Assembly (NCBI GenBank): GCA_034189225.1
Contig: JAXHVL010000026.1
Span: forward strand, 1-64,000
Direction: 5' to 3'
Length of the DNA stretch: 64,000 nucleotides
DNA from: JAXHTY01 sp034189225
GTDB lineage: Bacteria > Desulfobacterota > Desulfobacteria > Desulfobacterales > Desulfosudaceae
Shown piece by piece: positions 52,624 to 60,889 of this stretch. The stretch's first letter is position 1, and every line of letters starts with the position of its first letter. Position numbers and translations under genes: made by a program. Under the pieces are notes generated by a model that did no database searches, was not told the DNA's origin, and saw only the letters and a list, made by a program, of their open reading frames with translations.

Positions 52624-53004
52624 TTATTCCAGAAACGCATACCGCCGCAGCCGGTAAGTCCGTTCGCCATCGTTCAATTGCACCACCACGTCAATTCTTT
52701 TTACATCCTGTGCCGCGCTCTCCAGGGTGGGAGAATCGGTATTGCGGATGGCAATCTCCCATGCATATCCCGCATACCCCTCGGCATTCCCGTTACGCCG
52801 GCCGTTTCTGCCGTGCATGCCGGCCACGGCTTCGGCCATTTTTCCCTGGGCGATTATGGGCGCCACGGTATAAAAACGGGTGGCCGTCTCCGCGGTGATG
52901 GTCTGGGAAAACAGCCGGAACAGACCGGTGAACGCCAATGCAAAAATCGCCATGGCGACCATGATTTCAATCAGGGTAAATCCGCTTTTTGTATCGGTTT
53001 TCAT
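52624..53004 (-). CDS. gspI: Type II secretion minor pseudopilin GspI
   Basis: 126 residues from ATG 53004 (MKTDTKSG|FTLIEIMVAMAIFALAFTGLF); cleavage after Gly and Glu at +5. The GspI core then includes YAWEIAIRNTDSPTLESAAQDVKRIDVVVQ. An upstream ATG at 53016 would overlap gspH. Initiates the tip complex. Confidence 0.9.
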   Translation of the reverse strand: MKTDTKSGFTLIEIMVAMAIFALAFTGLFRLFSQTITAETATRFYTVAPIIAQGKMAEAVAGMHGRNGRRNGNAEGYAGYAWEIAIRNTDSPTLESAAQDVKRIDVVVQLNDGERTYRLRRYAFLE

Positions 53005-53008
53005 GGTT

Positions 53009-53590
53009 TTATTCAAACATCCAGTAATCGTAAAAAATTTTCACTTCCGGTAGAAAGGGTGCAAAATAATACGATATGCGTTCATCTCCATCCTGAATGT
53101 GAATAACGGCCCTGTCCGAATACCCTTTCTCATAGAACCGGATCGTATGGCTGCCGGTCCGAATGGTTCGGCCGCCGGCAAAGGTCACATCCATGATCTG
53201 CATATCGCCGGAAAGATCATAGCTTTGGGTTGATGTATCGGCGGTTTGCGATACCCCCGGATTTTCCGCCCCCGAAGAAGCGAATTCCCCGGTACCTGTC
53301 ATTTCCGTGGCGTCCCCGGTCGGCGCCGGCATGGCCACCAGCCGGTTACCGGTGATATCCACCTGCAGCATGTGAGGTTGCTGTGTCTTTACGGCCCGCG
53401 TTCGAAGGGAGAGCCCCTGGGCGATTATCCAGCGGGATGCCTCATCCCGACTGTCAGTGGCAAGAAAACCGGAAAACCTGGGGAAGGAGAAAAAAAGCAT
53501 CAGCGCAATGAGCGCCACCACCACGATCAGCTCGATAAGCGTAAACCCCGCCATAGCGGACCGGACCGTTTGAGGAACGCGAGCAGGCAT
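53009..53590 (-). CDS. gspH: Type II secretion minor pseudopilin GspH
   Basis: About 193 residues from ATG 53590 (MPARVPQTVRSAMAG|FTLIELIVVVALIALMLFFSFPRF), Glu at +5. A globular GspH domain follows (DEASRWIIAQGLSLRTRAVKTQQPHMLQVD). An open frame extends 31 codons upstream through a repeat end at 53611-53639 but looks non-coding. Serves the pseudopilus between G and the tip. Confidence 0.88.
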   Translation of the reverse strand: MPARVPQTVRSAMAGFTLIELIVVVALIALMLFFSFPRFSGFLATDSRDEASRWIIAQGLSLRTRAVKTQQPHMLQVDITGNRLVAMPAPTGDATEMTGTGEFASSGAENPGVSQTADTSTQSYDLSGDMQIMDVTFAGGRTIRTGSHTIRFYEKGYSDRAVIHIQDGDERISYYFAPFLPEVKIFYDYWMFE

Positions 53591-53610
53591 TTTTTTTATC
53601 CCAAGGGATC

Positions 53611-53639
53611 GGGCAAAAGAACAATTTATGGATGGGCAC
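53611..53639. repeat. One end of the 145-bp element upstream of gspH
   Basis: GGGCAAAAGAACAATTTATG then GATGGGCAC matches, in reverse, the left end of the complete copy at 54974 (GTGCCCATCCATAAATTGCTATTTTGCCC) with two differences in 29. The rest of the element is missing. It lies in the gspG-gspH gap 21 bp before the gspH start. Confidence 0.65.
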
Positions 53640-53807
53640 GAATAAGAGTAAGAAAAAAGCAACAACAAAGGCCGTCCCATCATTGACTATCTCGTGTATG
53701 GCGCCCATGGGGGTGGGATAAAAAAAAGTGCGGTTTCAAGAGGCGGCAAAAACGGTCATAACGGCGGCGCGCTTCGCCGGTATCAATCTTTCTGCAAAGC
53801 CATCCGG

Positions 53808-54263
53808 TCATTCTAGCTCCCAGCTCTTTATATCCGCGTTGACACCTTCACCGCCGGGGGCGCCATCGCCACCATAGGAAACGATGTCAAAATCGTTGTG
53901 AACCCCCGGACAAAGATAAATAAATTCATTGCTCCACGGATCCTTGGGCACTTTCCCCTTCTCAATATACCCGCCTTGGCGCCACTCGCTCACATTGCCC
54001 GTCTCCGGCTTGGAGACAAGGGCTTCCAGTCCCTGCTCGGTGGTGGGATATGTGCCGGTGTCCAGCTTATACAGTTTCAGGGCGGTCTCCAGCGCCTCGA
54101 TGGTCATCTTTGCCTTCAGCTGCTTGGCCTCATCGGGCCGGCCGAGAATTCGCGGCCCCACTGTTACGGCAAGTATACCCAGGATCACCAGTACCACCAT
54201 CAGTTCAATAAGGGTGAAACCAGGACTGAGTCTTTTATGCAGTTTTTTTGATAGACCAAGCAT
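53808..54263 (-). CDS. gspG: Type II secretion major pseudopilin GspG
   Basis: 151 residues. Cleavage site SPG|FTLIELMVVLVILGILAVTVGPRI, Glu at +5, the conserved LETALKLYKLDTGTYPTTEQGLEAL, and the calcium-loop C-terminus (DIVSYGGDGAPGGEGVNADIKSWE). Forms the pseudopilus shaft. First gene of the gsp operon here; a 150-bp element lies immediately upstream. Confidence 0.96.
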   Translation of the reverse strand: MLGLSKKLHKRLSPGFTLIELMVVLVILGILAVTVGPRILGRPDEAKQLKAKMTIEALETALKLYKLDTGTYPTTEQGLEALVSKPETGNVSEWRQGGYIEKGKVPKDPWSNEFIYLCPGVHNDFDIVSYGGDGAPGGEGVNADIKSWELE

Positions 54264-54281
54264 TCTAAAACCGCCCTTTCA

Positions 54282-54437
54282 ATGACGGCTTCGTAAAAAG
54301 TCCAATATCTGCGTTGCGATGCATCTCTCGTCATGTCACGTACAGCTAAGTACGCTCCATTCCTCGATATTGAAATAGACACGCCGCATCTTGAACTTTT
54401 TACTTTGCCGTCCTAAAGTGACTTTTTACGAGACTCT
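54282..54437. repeat. Dispersed ~150-bp element, copy 2
   Basis: Inverted relative to the copy at 2395-2545. From ATGACGGCTTCGTAAAAAGTC to GACTTTTTACGAGACTC. It fills much of the promoter space between the ihf-like gene and gspG. After it, 54443-54470 has TGACCCC-A-tract-GGGGTCA, a short hairpin. Confidence 0.8.
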
Positions 54438-54544
54438 CTTCAATGACCCCAAAAAAAGGGGGTCAGCCTGATCCGGTACGTGCGGATGCCTGAATGCCCC
54501 CTGACAAATCAATCCCATTTAACGATTGAAGCCGGATATACCCA

Positions 54545-54826
54545 TTAACCGTTAATTTTTTCCCGCAGCCCCTGTGAACATTTGAATGTCACAACCCGTC
54601 TGCGATCCAGCATCAGGTCCTGGCCGGTGGCCGGGTTTCTTCCTTTACGGGCATTTTTGTCCTTTACACAAAACTTCCCAAACCCACTGATCATCAGATC
54701 TTCACCGTCTTCGAGGGTCTGCTTGATAATTTCCAGCAGCTCTTCAACCAGCTCGTCACATTTTTTTCGCGGAAGTCCCGTCTCTTCCTGTACAGAATCA
54801 ATTATCCTGCTTTTTGTCAAAGTCAT
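54545..54826 (-). CDS. ihfA: HU/IHF-family DNA-bending protein (IHF alpha-like)
   Basis: 93 residues, whole HU fold: TKSRIIDSVQEETGLPRKKC, EDLMISGFGKFCVKDKNARKGRNPATGQDL (the beta-arm with the intercalating Pro of NPATG) and RRVVTFKCSQGLREKING. Length and the GFGKF-RKGRNP signature favour IHF alpha over HU, though the two are hard to separate outside well-studied groups. It has its own promoter. Precedes the T2SS operon. Confidence 0.85.
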   Translation of the reverse strand: MTLTKSRIIDSVQEETGLPRKKCDELVEELLEIIKQTLEDGEDLMISGFGKFCVKDKNARKGRNPATGQDLMLDRRRVVTFKCSQGLREKING

Positions 54827-54925
54827 GCCGTCACTCCTTTAAAGAAAACATTCCACCGACGTCTATCGTTATTCCCTTATCATGGTTTTTTATCAATGCA
54901 GGCTCCTTTATTCAACTGTCTGATA

Positions 54926-54954
54926 TAGATACGATTAAACAGGACCTTTGTCAA
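54926..54954 (-). promoter_or_regulatory. Promoter of the ihfA-like gene
   Basis: Minus strand TTGACA (54954-54949), 17-bp spacer, TATCTA (54931-54926), about 100 bp before the start codon. The remaining 334-bp spacer holds this promoter and one 145-bp repeat element. Confidence 0.55.
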
Positions 54955-54973
54955 GAGATTATAATTTTTTAAC

Positions 54974-55118
54974 TAGTGCCCATCCATAAATTGCTATTTT
55001 GCCCGATTTCTGCGTCAGGCTCAAATTTTAATCCTCAAAATACACTAAGTATTCCTCCGGTTAAAATTTTCGCCTTCCTTGAACTCGACCAAAATATCTA
55101 ATTTCTGGACGGACACTA
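54974..55118. repeat. 145-bp structured dispersed element, copy 2
   Basis: TAGTGCCCATCCATAAATT on the left pairs with the complement of TAGTGTCCGTCCAGAAATT on the right; interior matches the 7315-7459 copy closely (CAGGCTCAAATTTTAATCC..CGGTTAAAATTTTCGCCTTCC). Same length and same nested arms, with end sequence changed on both sides together. Confidence 0.8.
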
Positions 55119-55160
55119 ACTAAACCTGAACCTGAACAATACCAGGCTCGCATTCCTTTT

Positions 55161-57140
55161 TCAAGCCAGACCGGCATCCCAGTTCCACATTCCCGGGCGT
55201 TTTTTCAGGGTGACGTGGCCGGGCAGGGACTCGACCAGATGGAAAAACCTGACATAGCCGGCATCGGCAAGCTGTTTCCGTTTACCGCTCAGGTCCACCC
55301 GCCAGTCGGGATACACCCAGTAGCACTGATCATGCGCCGCCAGCCAGGCATTCTCCTTTTTCGGGCTTGAAAATACAAGGTTTTCCGCCAAGCCTTCCGG
55401 CTTTATCCGCGACAGGCACAGTGGCCAGTTCCCCGTTACCACAACGCCCAGCGGCAGCATGCTCTGAGCTGGAAGCCGCAGAAAATCAGGGCCTTCCAGT
55501 TCCGGACTGACCACGACGCCTGAAAACCCCATGCCGGCAAGCACCTTTATGGACAAACAATTGGTTTGATTGCAGAATGGACCGGCCCATATCTCAAATG
55601 GCGGCTGGCGGGAGTCAAAAAAAGCGATCTGCCACGGGGCATTGGCCACAAACCGTCTTGCGCCTCTGGCAATCATCCCCGCAATGGATTCTGCATATGC
55701 GGCCGCATCCGTCTCCCATATCACCGGCGGAAGCCACCACCAGCAAGCCGCCGCCTGCTTGCCGGAAAGCCGGTCTGTGGCCTTTGGCGAAAGCCAGATA
55801 CCGACTTCTTTGTCCCGGGCGGAGGATGATTTTCCGCTCGTTCGGTAAACATGCATTTCCGCCGCAGATTGACGTCTCGTCCCGCATTTCGGCAGCTTCG
55901 GCTTTTTGTTGTCCAGCGGCGCCGGCGTTTCCGGCACTTCCTCAAAAGCGACTTCAAGATCCCGCACTTTATCGGCCAGTGCCGGCTCGAGCCTGTCGAT
56001 CAGAAACACGGGCGCTGCCTTGGGCGGCAATTTCCCGGGCAGGCGGACATGCAGCCGTCCTCTTTTGGGCACAAACCGCCGGGGCCGGTAAAGCTGATGC
56101 CCCGGCTGATCCTCATACCCGATGCGCAGAAGGTCGCCGGCAAGCAGCATGGTCGAAGGAACGATATGGCTGTTTTTCCCGCCGCCCCGGATACGGCCCA
56201 CAAGCATGCCCGAAGCGGTATGATCACCGGTATTGGCAGGGGAGAACGAACGCTGGGGCAAAAAATGATAATGGGTGGTCTTCCGGCCCAGTGCCTGCTC
56301 CAGAAACCCGAGCGCCGCCTGTTTCGCCTTGGGGTCGGTGCCTTCATCCCGCAGAAGCTTATAAGCCGTCGTAGTGTAATAAACATAGTGCGGGCCCTTT
56401 TTCCGGCCTTCGATTTTCCAGGCGGCGATGGCCTTAAGTGGCAGAAGGGTTTTCACCAGCACGTCCACGGAAAAATCGAGACAGGAAAAAAAGCGGCCGG
56501 TATCCTTACCGGCTGCATACATTCGCCGGCAGGGCTGCACGCACCGACCCCGAAGACCGCTTTTTCCTCCCATGTAGCTGCTCCAGTAACAGCGGCCGGA
56601 AACCCCGTAGCAGAGGGCGCCGTGAACGAACACTTCCAGTCGCATTCCAGCGGGGCATGCCGCTGCGGCCTTCTTGATCTCATCGATGGTAAACTCTCGG
56701 GGCAGCACCACGTTGTGAACGCCCAGCCGATGGACAGCATCAAAGGCGCCGGAAAAGGTGACGGCCGCAAGGGTGGATAAATGAATTTCACCGGTAAAGC
56801 CGGCCTGAGCCGCCAGTTCAATCGCGCCAAGGTCCTGAACGATGAGGCCATCCGGCCGAATATGCCGCGCAAGGGTCCGGACCAGCCCATAGGCCTGCTG
56901 CAATTCATCGGGTTTGATAAGAGTGTTCAACGCTACATATACCCGGCTGCCCTTCTCATGGGCGAAAGTCACCAGCCGGGCCAGTTCCGCAGGAGTAAAG
57001 TTATCCGCCTTCATCCTGGCGGAAAAAGACTTCAGGCCGCAATACAAAGCGTCGGCGCCGGCTGCAAGGGCGGCCATGAACGCTTCCCGGTTCCCGGCCG
57101 GCGCAAGAATCAGGGGCTTATGATCACCTTTACTTTCCAT
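55161..57140 (-). CDS. U32 peptidase-family protein (RlhA/TrhP-like)
   Basis: 659 residues. The TIM-barrel U32 domain begins KPLILAPAGNREAFMAALAAGADALYCGL and carries VFVHGALCYGVSGRCYWSSYMGGKSGLRGRCVQPCRRMY, whose cysteines bind an Fe-S cluster in RNA-hydroxylating members (RlhA on 23S rRNA, TrhP on tRNA). Total length and the long C-terminal part resemble RlhA. Which RNA it modifies cannot be told. Divergent from cooC. Confidence 0.8.
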   Translation of the reverse strand: MESKGDHKPLILAPAGNREAFMAALAAGADALYCGLKSFSARMKADNFTPAELARLVTFAHEKGSRVYVALNTLIKPDELQQAYGLVRTLARHIRPDGLIVQDLGAIELAAQAGFTGEIHLSTLAAVTFSGAFDAVHRLGVHNVVLPREFTIDEIKKAAAACPAGMRLEVFVHGALCYGVSGRCYWSSYMGGKSGLRGRCVQPCRRMYAAGKDTGRFFSCLDFSVDVLVKTLLPLKAIAAWKIEGRKKGPHYVYYTTTAYKLLRDEGTDPKAKQAALGFLEQALGRKTTHYHFLPQRSFSPANTGDHTASGMLVGRIRGGGKNSHIVPSTMLLAGDLLRIGYEDQPGHQLYRPRRFVPKRGRLHVRLPGKLPPKAAPVFLIDRLEPALADKVRDLEVAFEEVPETPAPLDNKKPKLPKCGTRRQSAAEMHVYRTSGKSSSARDKEVGIWLSPKATDRLSGKQAAACWWWLPPVIWETDAAAYAESIAGMIARGARRFVANAPWQIAFFDSRQPPFEIWAGPFCNQTNCLSIKVLAGMGFSGVVVSPELEGPDFLRLPAQSMLPLGVVVTGNWPLCLSRIKPEGLAENLVFSSPKKENAWLAAHDQCYWVYPDWRVDLSGKRKQLADAGYVRFFHLVESLPGHVTLKKRPGMWNWDAGLA

Positions 57141-57250
57141 AATAAGATGGAATTATACGCTTGATTGTCGCCGCCGGCAAGTGATATAACCAGAATATTC
57201 GGTGGCAATCCGCACTGAATCTGAACATTTCACAGAGCCATCAGGGAAGA

Positions 57251-58021
57251 ATGACAATGAAAATAGCAATAAGCGGAAAAGGCGGGGTGGGCAAAACCAC
57301 TCTCGCGGCCCTGCTGATACGGGCATTGAGTGATGACGGCAAGAAAGTCCTGGCCATTGACGCGGACCCGGATGCAAACCTGGCGGCGGCCGTGGGTATC
57401 CCCGATGCCGACAAAATCGTTCCCATTGCCGACATGAAGGAGCTGATTGCCGAACGCACCGAATCCCAGCCCGGCACCATCGGCGGATTTTTCAAACTGA
57501 ACCCCAAGGTGGACGACCTGCCGGAAGCCCTGTCCGCCAAGCTGGACAACATCAAGCTGATGAAGCTCGGCGGGGTAAAGGGCGGCGGCGCGGGCTGCAT
57601 CTGCCCGGAAAGCGCCTTGCTCAAGGCATTGATCACCCACATCACCCTGCTCCGGGACGAGGTAGTGGTCATGGACATGGAAGCAGGCCTGGAACACCTG
57701 GGCCGGGCAACGGCCAGCGCTGTCAACCGCCTGATTGTGGTGGTGGAACCCGGCCGGCGGAGCATTGAAACGGCCCTGCAGGTAAAACAACTGGCCGGAG
57801 AAATCAACCTGAACCGGATATCCGTTTTCGGCAACAAAATCCGCAGTGAAAAGGATAAAACCTTTCTGCAAACCCATCTTCCCGACTTTGAGTTTGCCGG
57901 ATTCCTGGCCTACGACGAGGCCTTGGTGGACGCGGATCTCTCCGGCACCTCGCCCTATGATGCCTCCCCTGCCATGAAGAAAACCGCCGTTGAAATTTTA
58001 AACGGAATCAACCCATCGTGA
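57251..58021 (+). CDS. cooC: CooC/AcsF-type ATPase for CO dehydrogenase nickel insertion
   Basis: 256 residues. Deviant Walker A SGKGGVGKTT, DADPDANLAAAVG, and the CxC motif in GGGAGCICPE that binds metal at the dimer interface. It inserts Ni into CO dehydrogenase or acetyl-CoA synthase of the Wood-Ljungdahl pathway. No CODH gene is seen in the window. Start 57251 or 57257; AGGGAAGA precedes both. Its end overlaps the helicase start by 4 bp. Confidence 0.88.
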   Translation: MTMKIAISGKGGVGKTTLAALLIRALSDDGKKVLAIDADPDANLAAAVGIPDADKIVPIADMKELIAERTESQPGTIGGFFKLNPKVDDLPEALSAKLDNIKLMKLGGVKGGGAGCICPESALLKALITHITLLRDEVVVMDMEAGLEHLGRATASAVNRLIVVVEPGRRSIETALQVKQLAGEINLNRISVFGNKIRSEKDKTFLQTHLPDFEFAGFLAYDEALVDADLSGTSPYDASPAMKKTAVEILNGINPS

Positions 58022-60153
58022 GTGACAAAACCGACCATAACCAAAGCAAACGCAGGCCCCATCACCGGCGAAAGCCCCCGGCGGCCGCCTCCAAAAAACG
58101 CTCCGCCCCGCGGCGGCTTAAACCCGGCAGTGACCCGAAACTCAAAAACATATTTTCTACCATCGGCGTTCCCGAGCAGGCGCCGTTTTCCCCGGACCCC
58201 TTCCAGCGGCAGGCCCTGGAAGCGATAAGGGAAGCAGACTGCATCGTTACCGCGCCCACTGGCTCTGGAAAAACCTGGATCGCGGAACAGGTCATTGAAC
58301 GCATGCTGGAACAAGGCCGGAAAACCTGGTATGCCTCGCCGTTGAAGGCACTGAGCAACGCCATGTACGAATCGTTTTCCCGGCTGTTCGGGGATGAAAA
58401 CACCGGCATCCTCACCGGCGACCGAAAGGAAAATCCCGGTGCCCCGGTAATTATCGGCACCACGGAAATCCTTCGCAACCAGCTCTACGATTCCATGTAC
58501 AGTGGCGAAGATCTGGACACGGACTTTGTCATCCTGGACGAAGCCCATTTTCTCGGGGATAGGGAACGGGGCGTTGTCTGGGAAGAAGTGATGATCTACC
58601 TGCCCCGGCGCATTCCGCTTCTGCTGCTTTCGGCCACTATCGGCAACCCCGGTGAAATCGCCGGCTGGCTTCAGGCTATCCGGGACAAACAATGCGAAGT
58701 GGTGCGGGAAACCAAACGACCGGTCGAGCTTTACCCGCTCATTCTCCATCCGTCCGGAACCCTGTTCCCGCTGCTGTCCGGACACGGCAAGCCCGGGCGG
58801 CCCGGGATGTACAAAAAGACACTGAACTTTATCCAGGCCAAAAACAAACCACGCCTGGCGCCCCCGCATCGGCTGCCGCCCATGAACGACATTCTCCGGA
58901 TTTTGCGGAAATACAACCTGCTGCCCGCCATTTTCTTCATGAAATCCCGGGCCGACTGTGACAAGGCCCTGGCCCTCTGCGACGACCACGCCCTGCAGCA
59001 GAATCCCGAACGAAAACAGGCGCTGGCGGACCGCGTGGACAAAATCGTTACAAACATCCCTTACCTGGCCGAGCATAAGCAACTGGGATACATTAAAAAC
59101 AGAGCAGTGGCGGCCCACCACAGCGGCCATCTGCCCCTGTGGAAAAAATGCGTGGAAATCCTGATGAACGAAGGATATCTGGATGCCGTGTTCGCCACGT
59201 CCACCGTGGCCGCCGGCGTAAATTTTCCGGCCCGCACCGTGGTGATCCTGAACTCGGACCGGTTCAACGGCAAGGAATTCCTGCCGCTTTCGCCCATCGA
59301 ATTTCACCAGATGACCGGCCGGGCCGGCCGCCGCGGCAAGGACAATATCGGTTTTGCCCTTCTGCTGCCGGGCAAGTTCATGGATGTGCGGCATATTGTC
59401 AAACTGACGGGCTCCACACCCTCCCACATCAACAGCCAGATCAAAATCAACTTTTCCATGACCCTCAACCTCCTGCTGGGCCATTCGCCCTCTCAGGTCA
59501 GGGAATTGCTGAAGCATTCTTTTGCCCTGTATCAGCACACCAAAGCAAACCCCGATGAAACCGATGCGGAAACGGCGGTGGAAGAAGGGTATCTCTGGCA
59601 TGAATTTCTCCGGCACCTGGAATTTCTGCAGGAAACCGGTTATGCTGATGAAAACGGGCAGTTAACCGAAGAGGGGGGCTGGGCATCCAAGCTGCGGGTG
59701 GATCACCCCGTCATGATTGCCGAAGGCTTCCGGCGGGAACTGTTTCCGTCGGCCGATCCGGCCCTGCTGGCCGCTATTATCGCCTCCTTTGTCAATGAAC
59801 GACAGACCGACGACAACGTCAATGTCCGGAAAAATGCATCCAAACGGCTCAAGTCCGCCTTCAACCACATAAAAAACCAGCTGACCCCCTTCACTAAACA
59901 CATGCGGCAGAAAGGGTTCCTTCCCTCGGATCTCTACCTGGCCCCGGCCCTCACCATTTATCAATGGGCCGCCGGCTATCCATGGGACCGTGTGGCGGCG
60001 GAGGCGGACATCGAGGAGGGAGACCTTGCCAACCTGGTGTTCCGGACATCCGACAACCTGCGCCACATCGCCAACCTTTATGATATCTTCCCCGACGCCG
60101 CCCGCAGCGCAACAGAAGCCATCGGCCTGATCATGAAAGAACCGGTTGTGTGA
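58018..60153 (+). CDS. SKI2-like DEAD/DEAH-box helicase
   Basis: 711 residues with a basic, Pro-rich head of about 45. Walker A TAPTGSGKTW, DEAH in ILDEAHFLGDRERG, motif III LSATIGNP, then AHHSGHLPLWKKCVEILMNEGYLDAVFATSTVAAGVNFPARTVVIL and MTGRAGRRGKDN (motif VI), the Ski2/Mtr4/Brr2 arrangement. The C-terminal ~250 residues are helical. Probably an RNA or DNA unwinding enzyme; partner unknown. Coupled to cooC by ATGA overlap. Confidence 0.85.
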   Translation: MSDKTDHNQSKRRPHHRRKPPAAASKKRSAPRRLKPGSDPKLKNIFSTIGVPEQAPFSPDPFQRQALEAIREADCIVTAPTGSGKTWIAEQVIERMLEQGRKTWYASPLKALSNAMYESFSRLFGDENTGILTGDRKENPGAPVIIGTTEILRNQLYDSMYSGEDLDTDFVILDEAHFLGDRERGVVWEEVMIYLPRRIPLLLLSATIGNPGEIAGWLQAIRDKQCEVVRETKRPVELYPLILHPSGTLFPLLSGHGKPGRPGMYKKTLNFIQAKNKPRLAPPHRLPPMNDILRILRKYNLLPAIFFMKSRADCDKALALCDDHALQQNPERKQALADRVDKIVTNIPYLAEHKQLGYIKNRAVAAHHSGHLPLWKKCVEILMNEGYLDAVFATSTVAAGVNFPARTVVILNSDRFNGKEFLPLSPIEFHQMTGRAGRRGKDNIGFALLLPGKFMDVRHIVKLTGSTPSHINSQIKINFSMTLNLLLGHSPSQVRELLKHSFALYQHTKANPDETDAETAVEEGYLWHEFLRHLEFLQETGYADENGQLTEEGGWASKLRVDHPVMIAEGFRRELFPSADPALLAAIIASFVNERQTDDNVNVRKNASKRLKSAFNHIKNQLTPFTKHMRQKGFLPSDLYLAPALTIYQWAAGYPWDRVAAEADIEEGDLANLVFRTSDNLRHIANLYDIFPDAARSATEAIGLIMKEPVV

Positions 60154-60164
60154 CGCATAGCCCA

Positions 60165-60602
60165 TCAGGGCCGAAAAGGATTCACAATAACGAGTCTGTC
60201 GTTTAACTTAAAGCCGTGCTGCATGTCTTCAGAAATCAGAAAATCGGCTTCACTTTCCAGAGCGGTGGCGCCAATCAGGCTGTCCCAGAATGAAAATTGA
60301 AAATTTTTTCTTATTTCAGATGCCTGCAATAAAATATCCTCAGAGAAATCAAAAACGGTATATTTTTTATACAGGGAAAGAATCAGAGAAGAAAGTCGGG
60401 ATTCTGAAAATCCAGCTTTTTTTAACAGGTTCACACATATCTCATTGATAACTTGTGTGCTGAGAATGATTTCACCACCGGTGATGACCGTCTGGGCGAT
60501 TTGCAGTTTTTCTTCATTTGCGGTCCGAATAAAGGCATAAAGCCACACATTGGTATCAACAAAGCAACAGGCGTCAGGGGCAATGCGAAGGTCATCGCTC
60601 AT
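60165..60602 (-). CDS. PIN-domain toxin, VapC-like
   Basis: About 145 residues. PIN fold acidic set: Asp in CCFVDTNVWLYAF, Glu in INEICVNLLKK, Asp in SFWDSLIGATALESEADFLISEDMQHG. A ribonuclease toxin of the VapBC kind is likely. Start 60602 lies inside the antitoxin gene end (11-bp overlap), as in coupled pairs. Confidence 0.85.
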   Translation of the reverse strand: MSDDLRIAPDACCFVDTNVWLYAFIRTANEEKLQIAQTVITGGEIILSTQVINEICVNLLKKAGFSESRLSSLILSLYKKYTVFDFSEDILLQASEIRKNFQFSFWDSLIGATALESEADFLISEDMQHGFKLNDRLVIVNPFRP

Positions 60603-60801
60603 AGATATCTTCTCGCGTCGACGGCACAAAAGTATCCAATTTCACAGGATCCTGCAAAAGCTCATCAATAGCTTCAGTATTCTGGCCGGGGGTATCGCTG
60701 AGAAGGATAACCTTGACCGACTTCCCCAGTTTTTTATTATATTTCCGGGGAACGTGAATTACGCCATTCTTAATTCTGGCTTTAAATTCTATTGCTTCCA
60801 T
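60592..60801 (-). CDS. Antitoxin partner of the PIN toxin
   Basis: 69 residues. An N-terminal AF2212/DUF104-like beta unit (IEFKARIKNGVIHVPRKYNKKLG) and an acidic helical tail (EAIDELLQDPVKLDTF) that would wrap the toxin. First gene of the pair. Presumably DNA-binding and autoregulatory; no operator can be singled out. Confidence 0.72.
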   Translation of the reverse strand: MEAIEFKARIKNGVIHVPRKYNKKLGKSVKVILLSDTPGQNTEAIDELLQDPVKLDTFVPSTREDIYER

Positions 60802-60889
60802 CTTCCCTCACCTCAAATAGTTATGTTAACCATACCACAAGAACATGAAAAAGTAAAAAGCCGGTGGCGGAACTGAAGCTGATTTTCTC

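Noticed and set aside
57955..59616. 553-codon minus-strand frame opposite the SKI2-like helicase
   Set aside because: Shadow of a clearly recognised helicase with all motifs on the plus strand.
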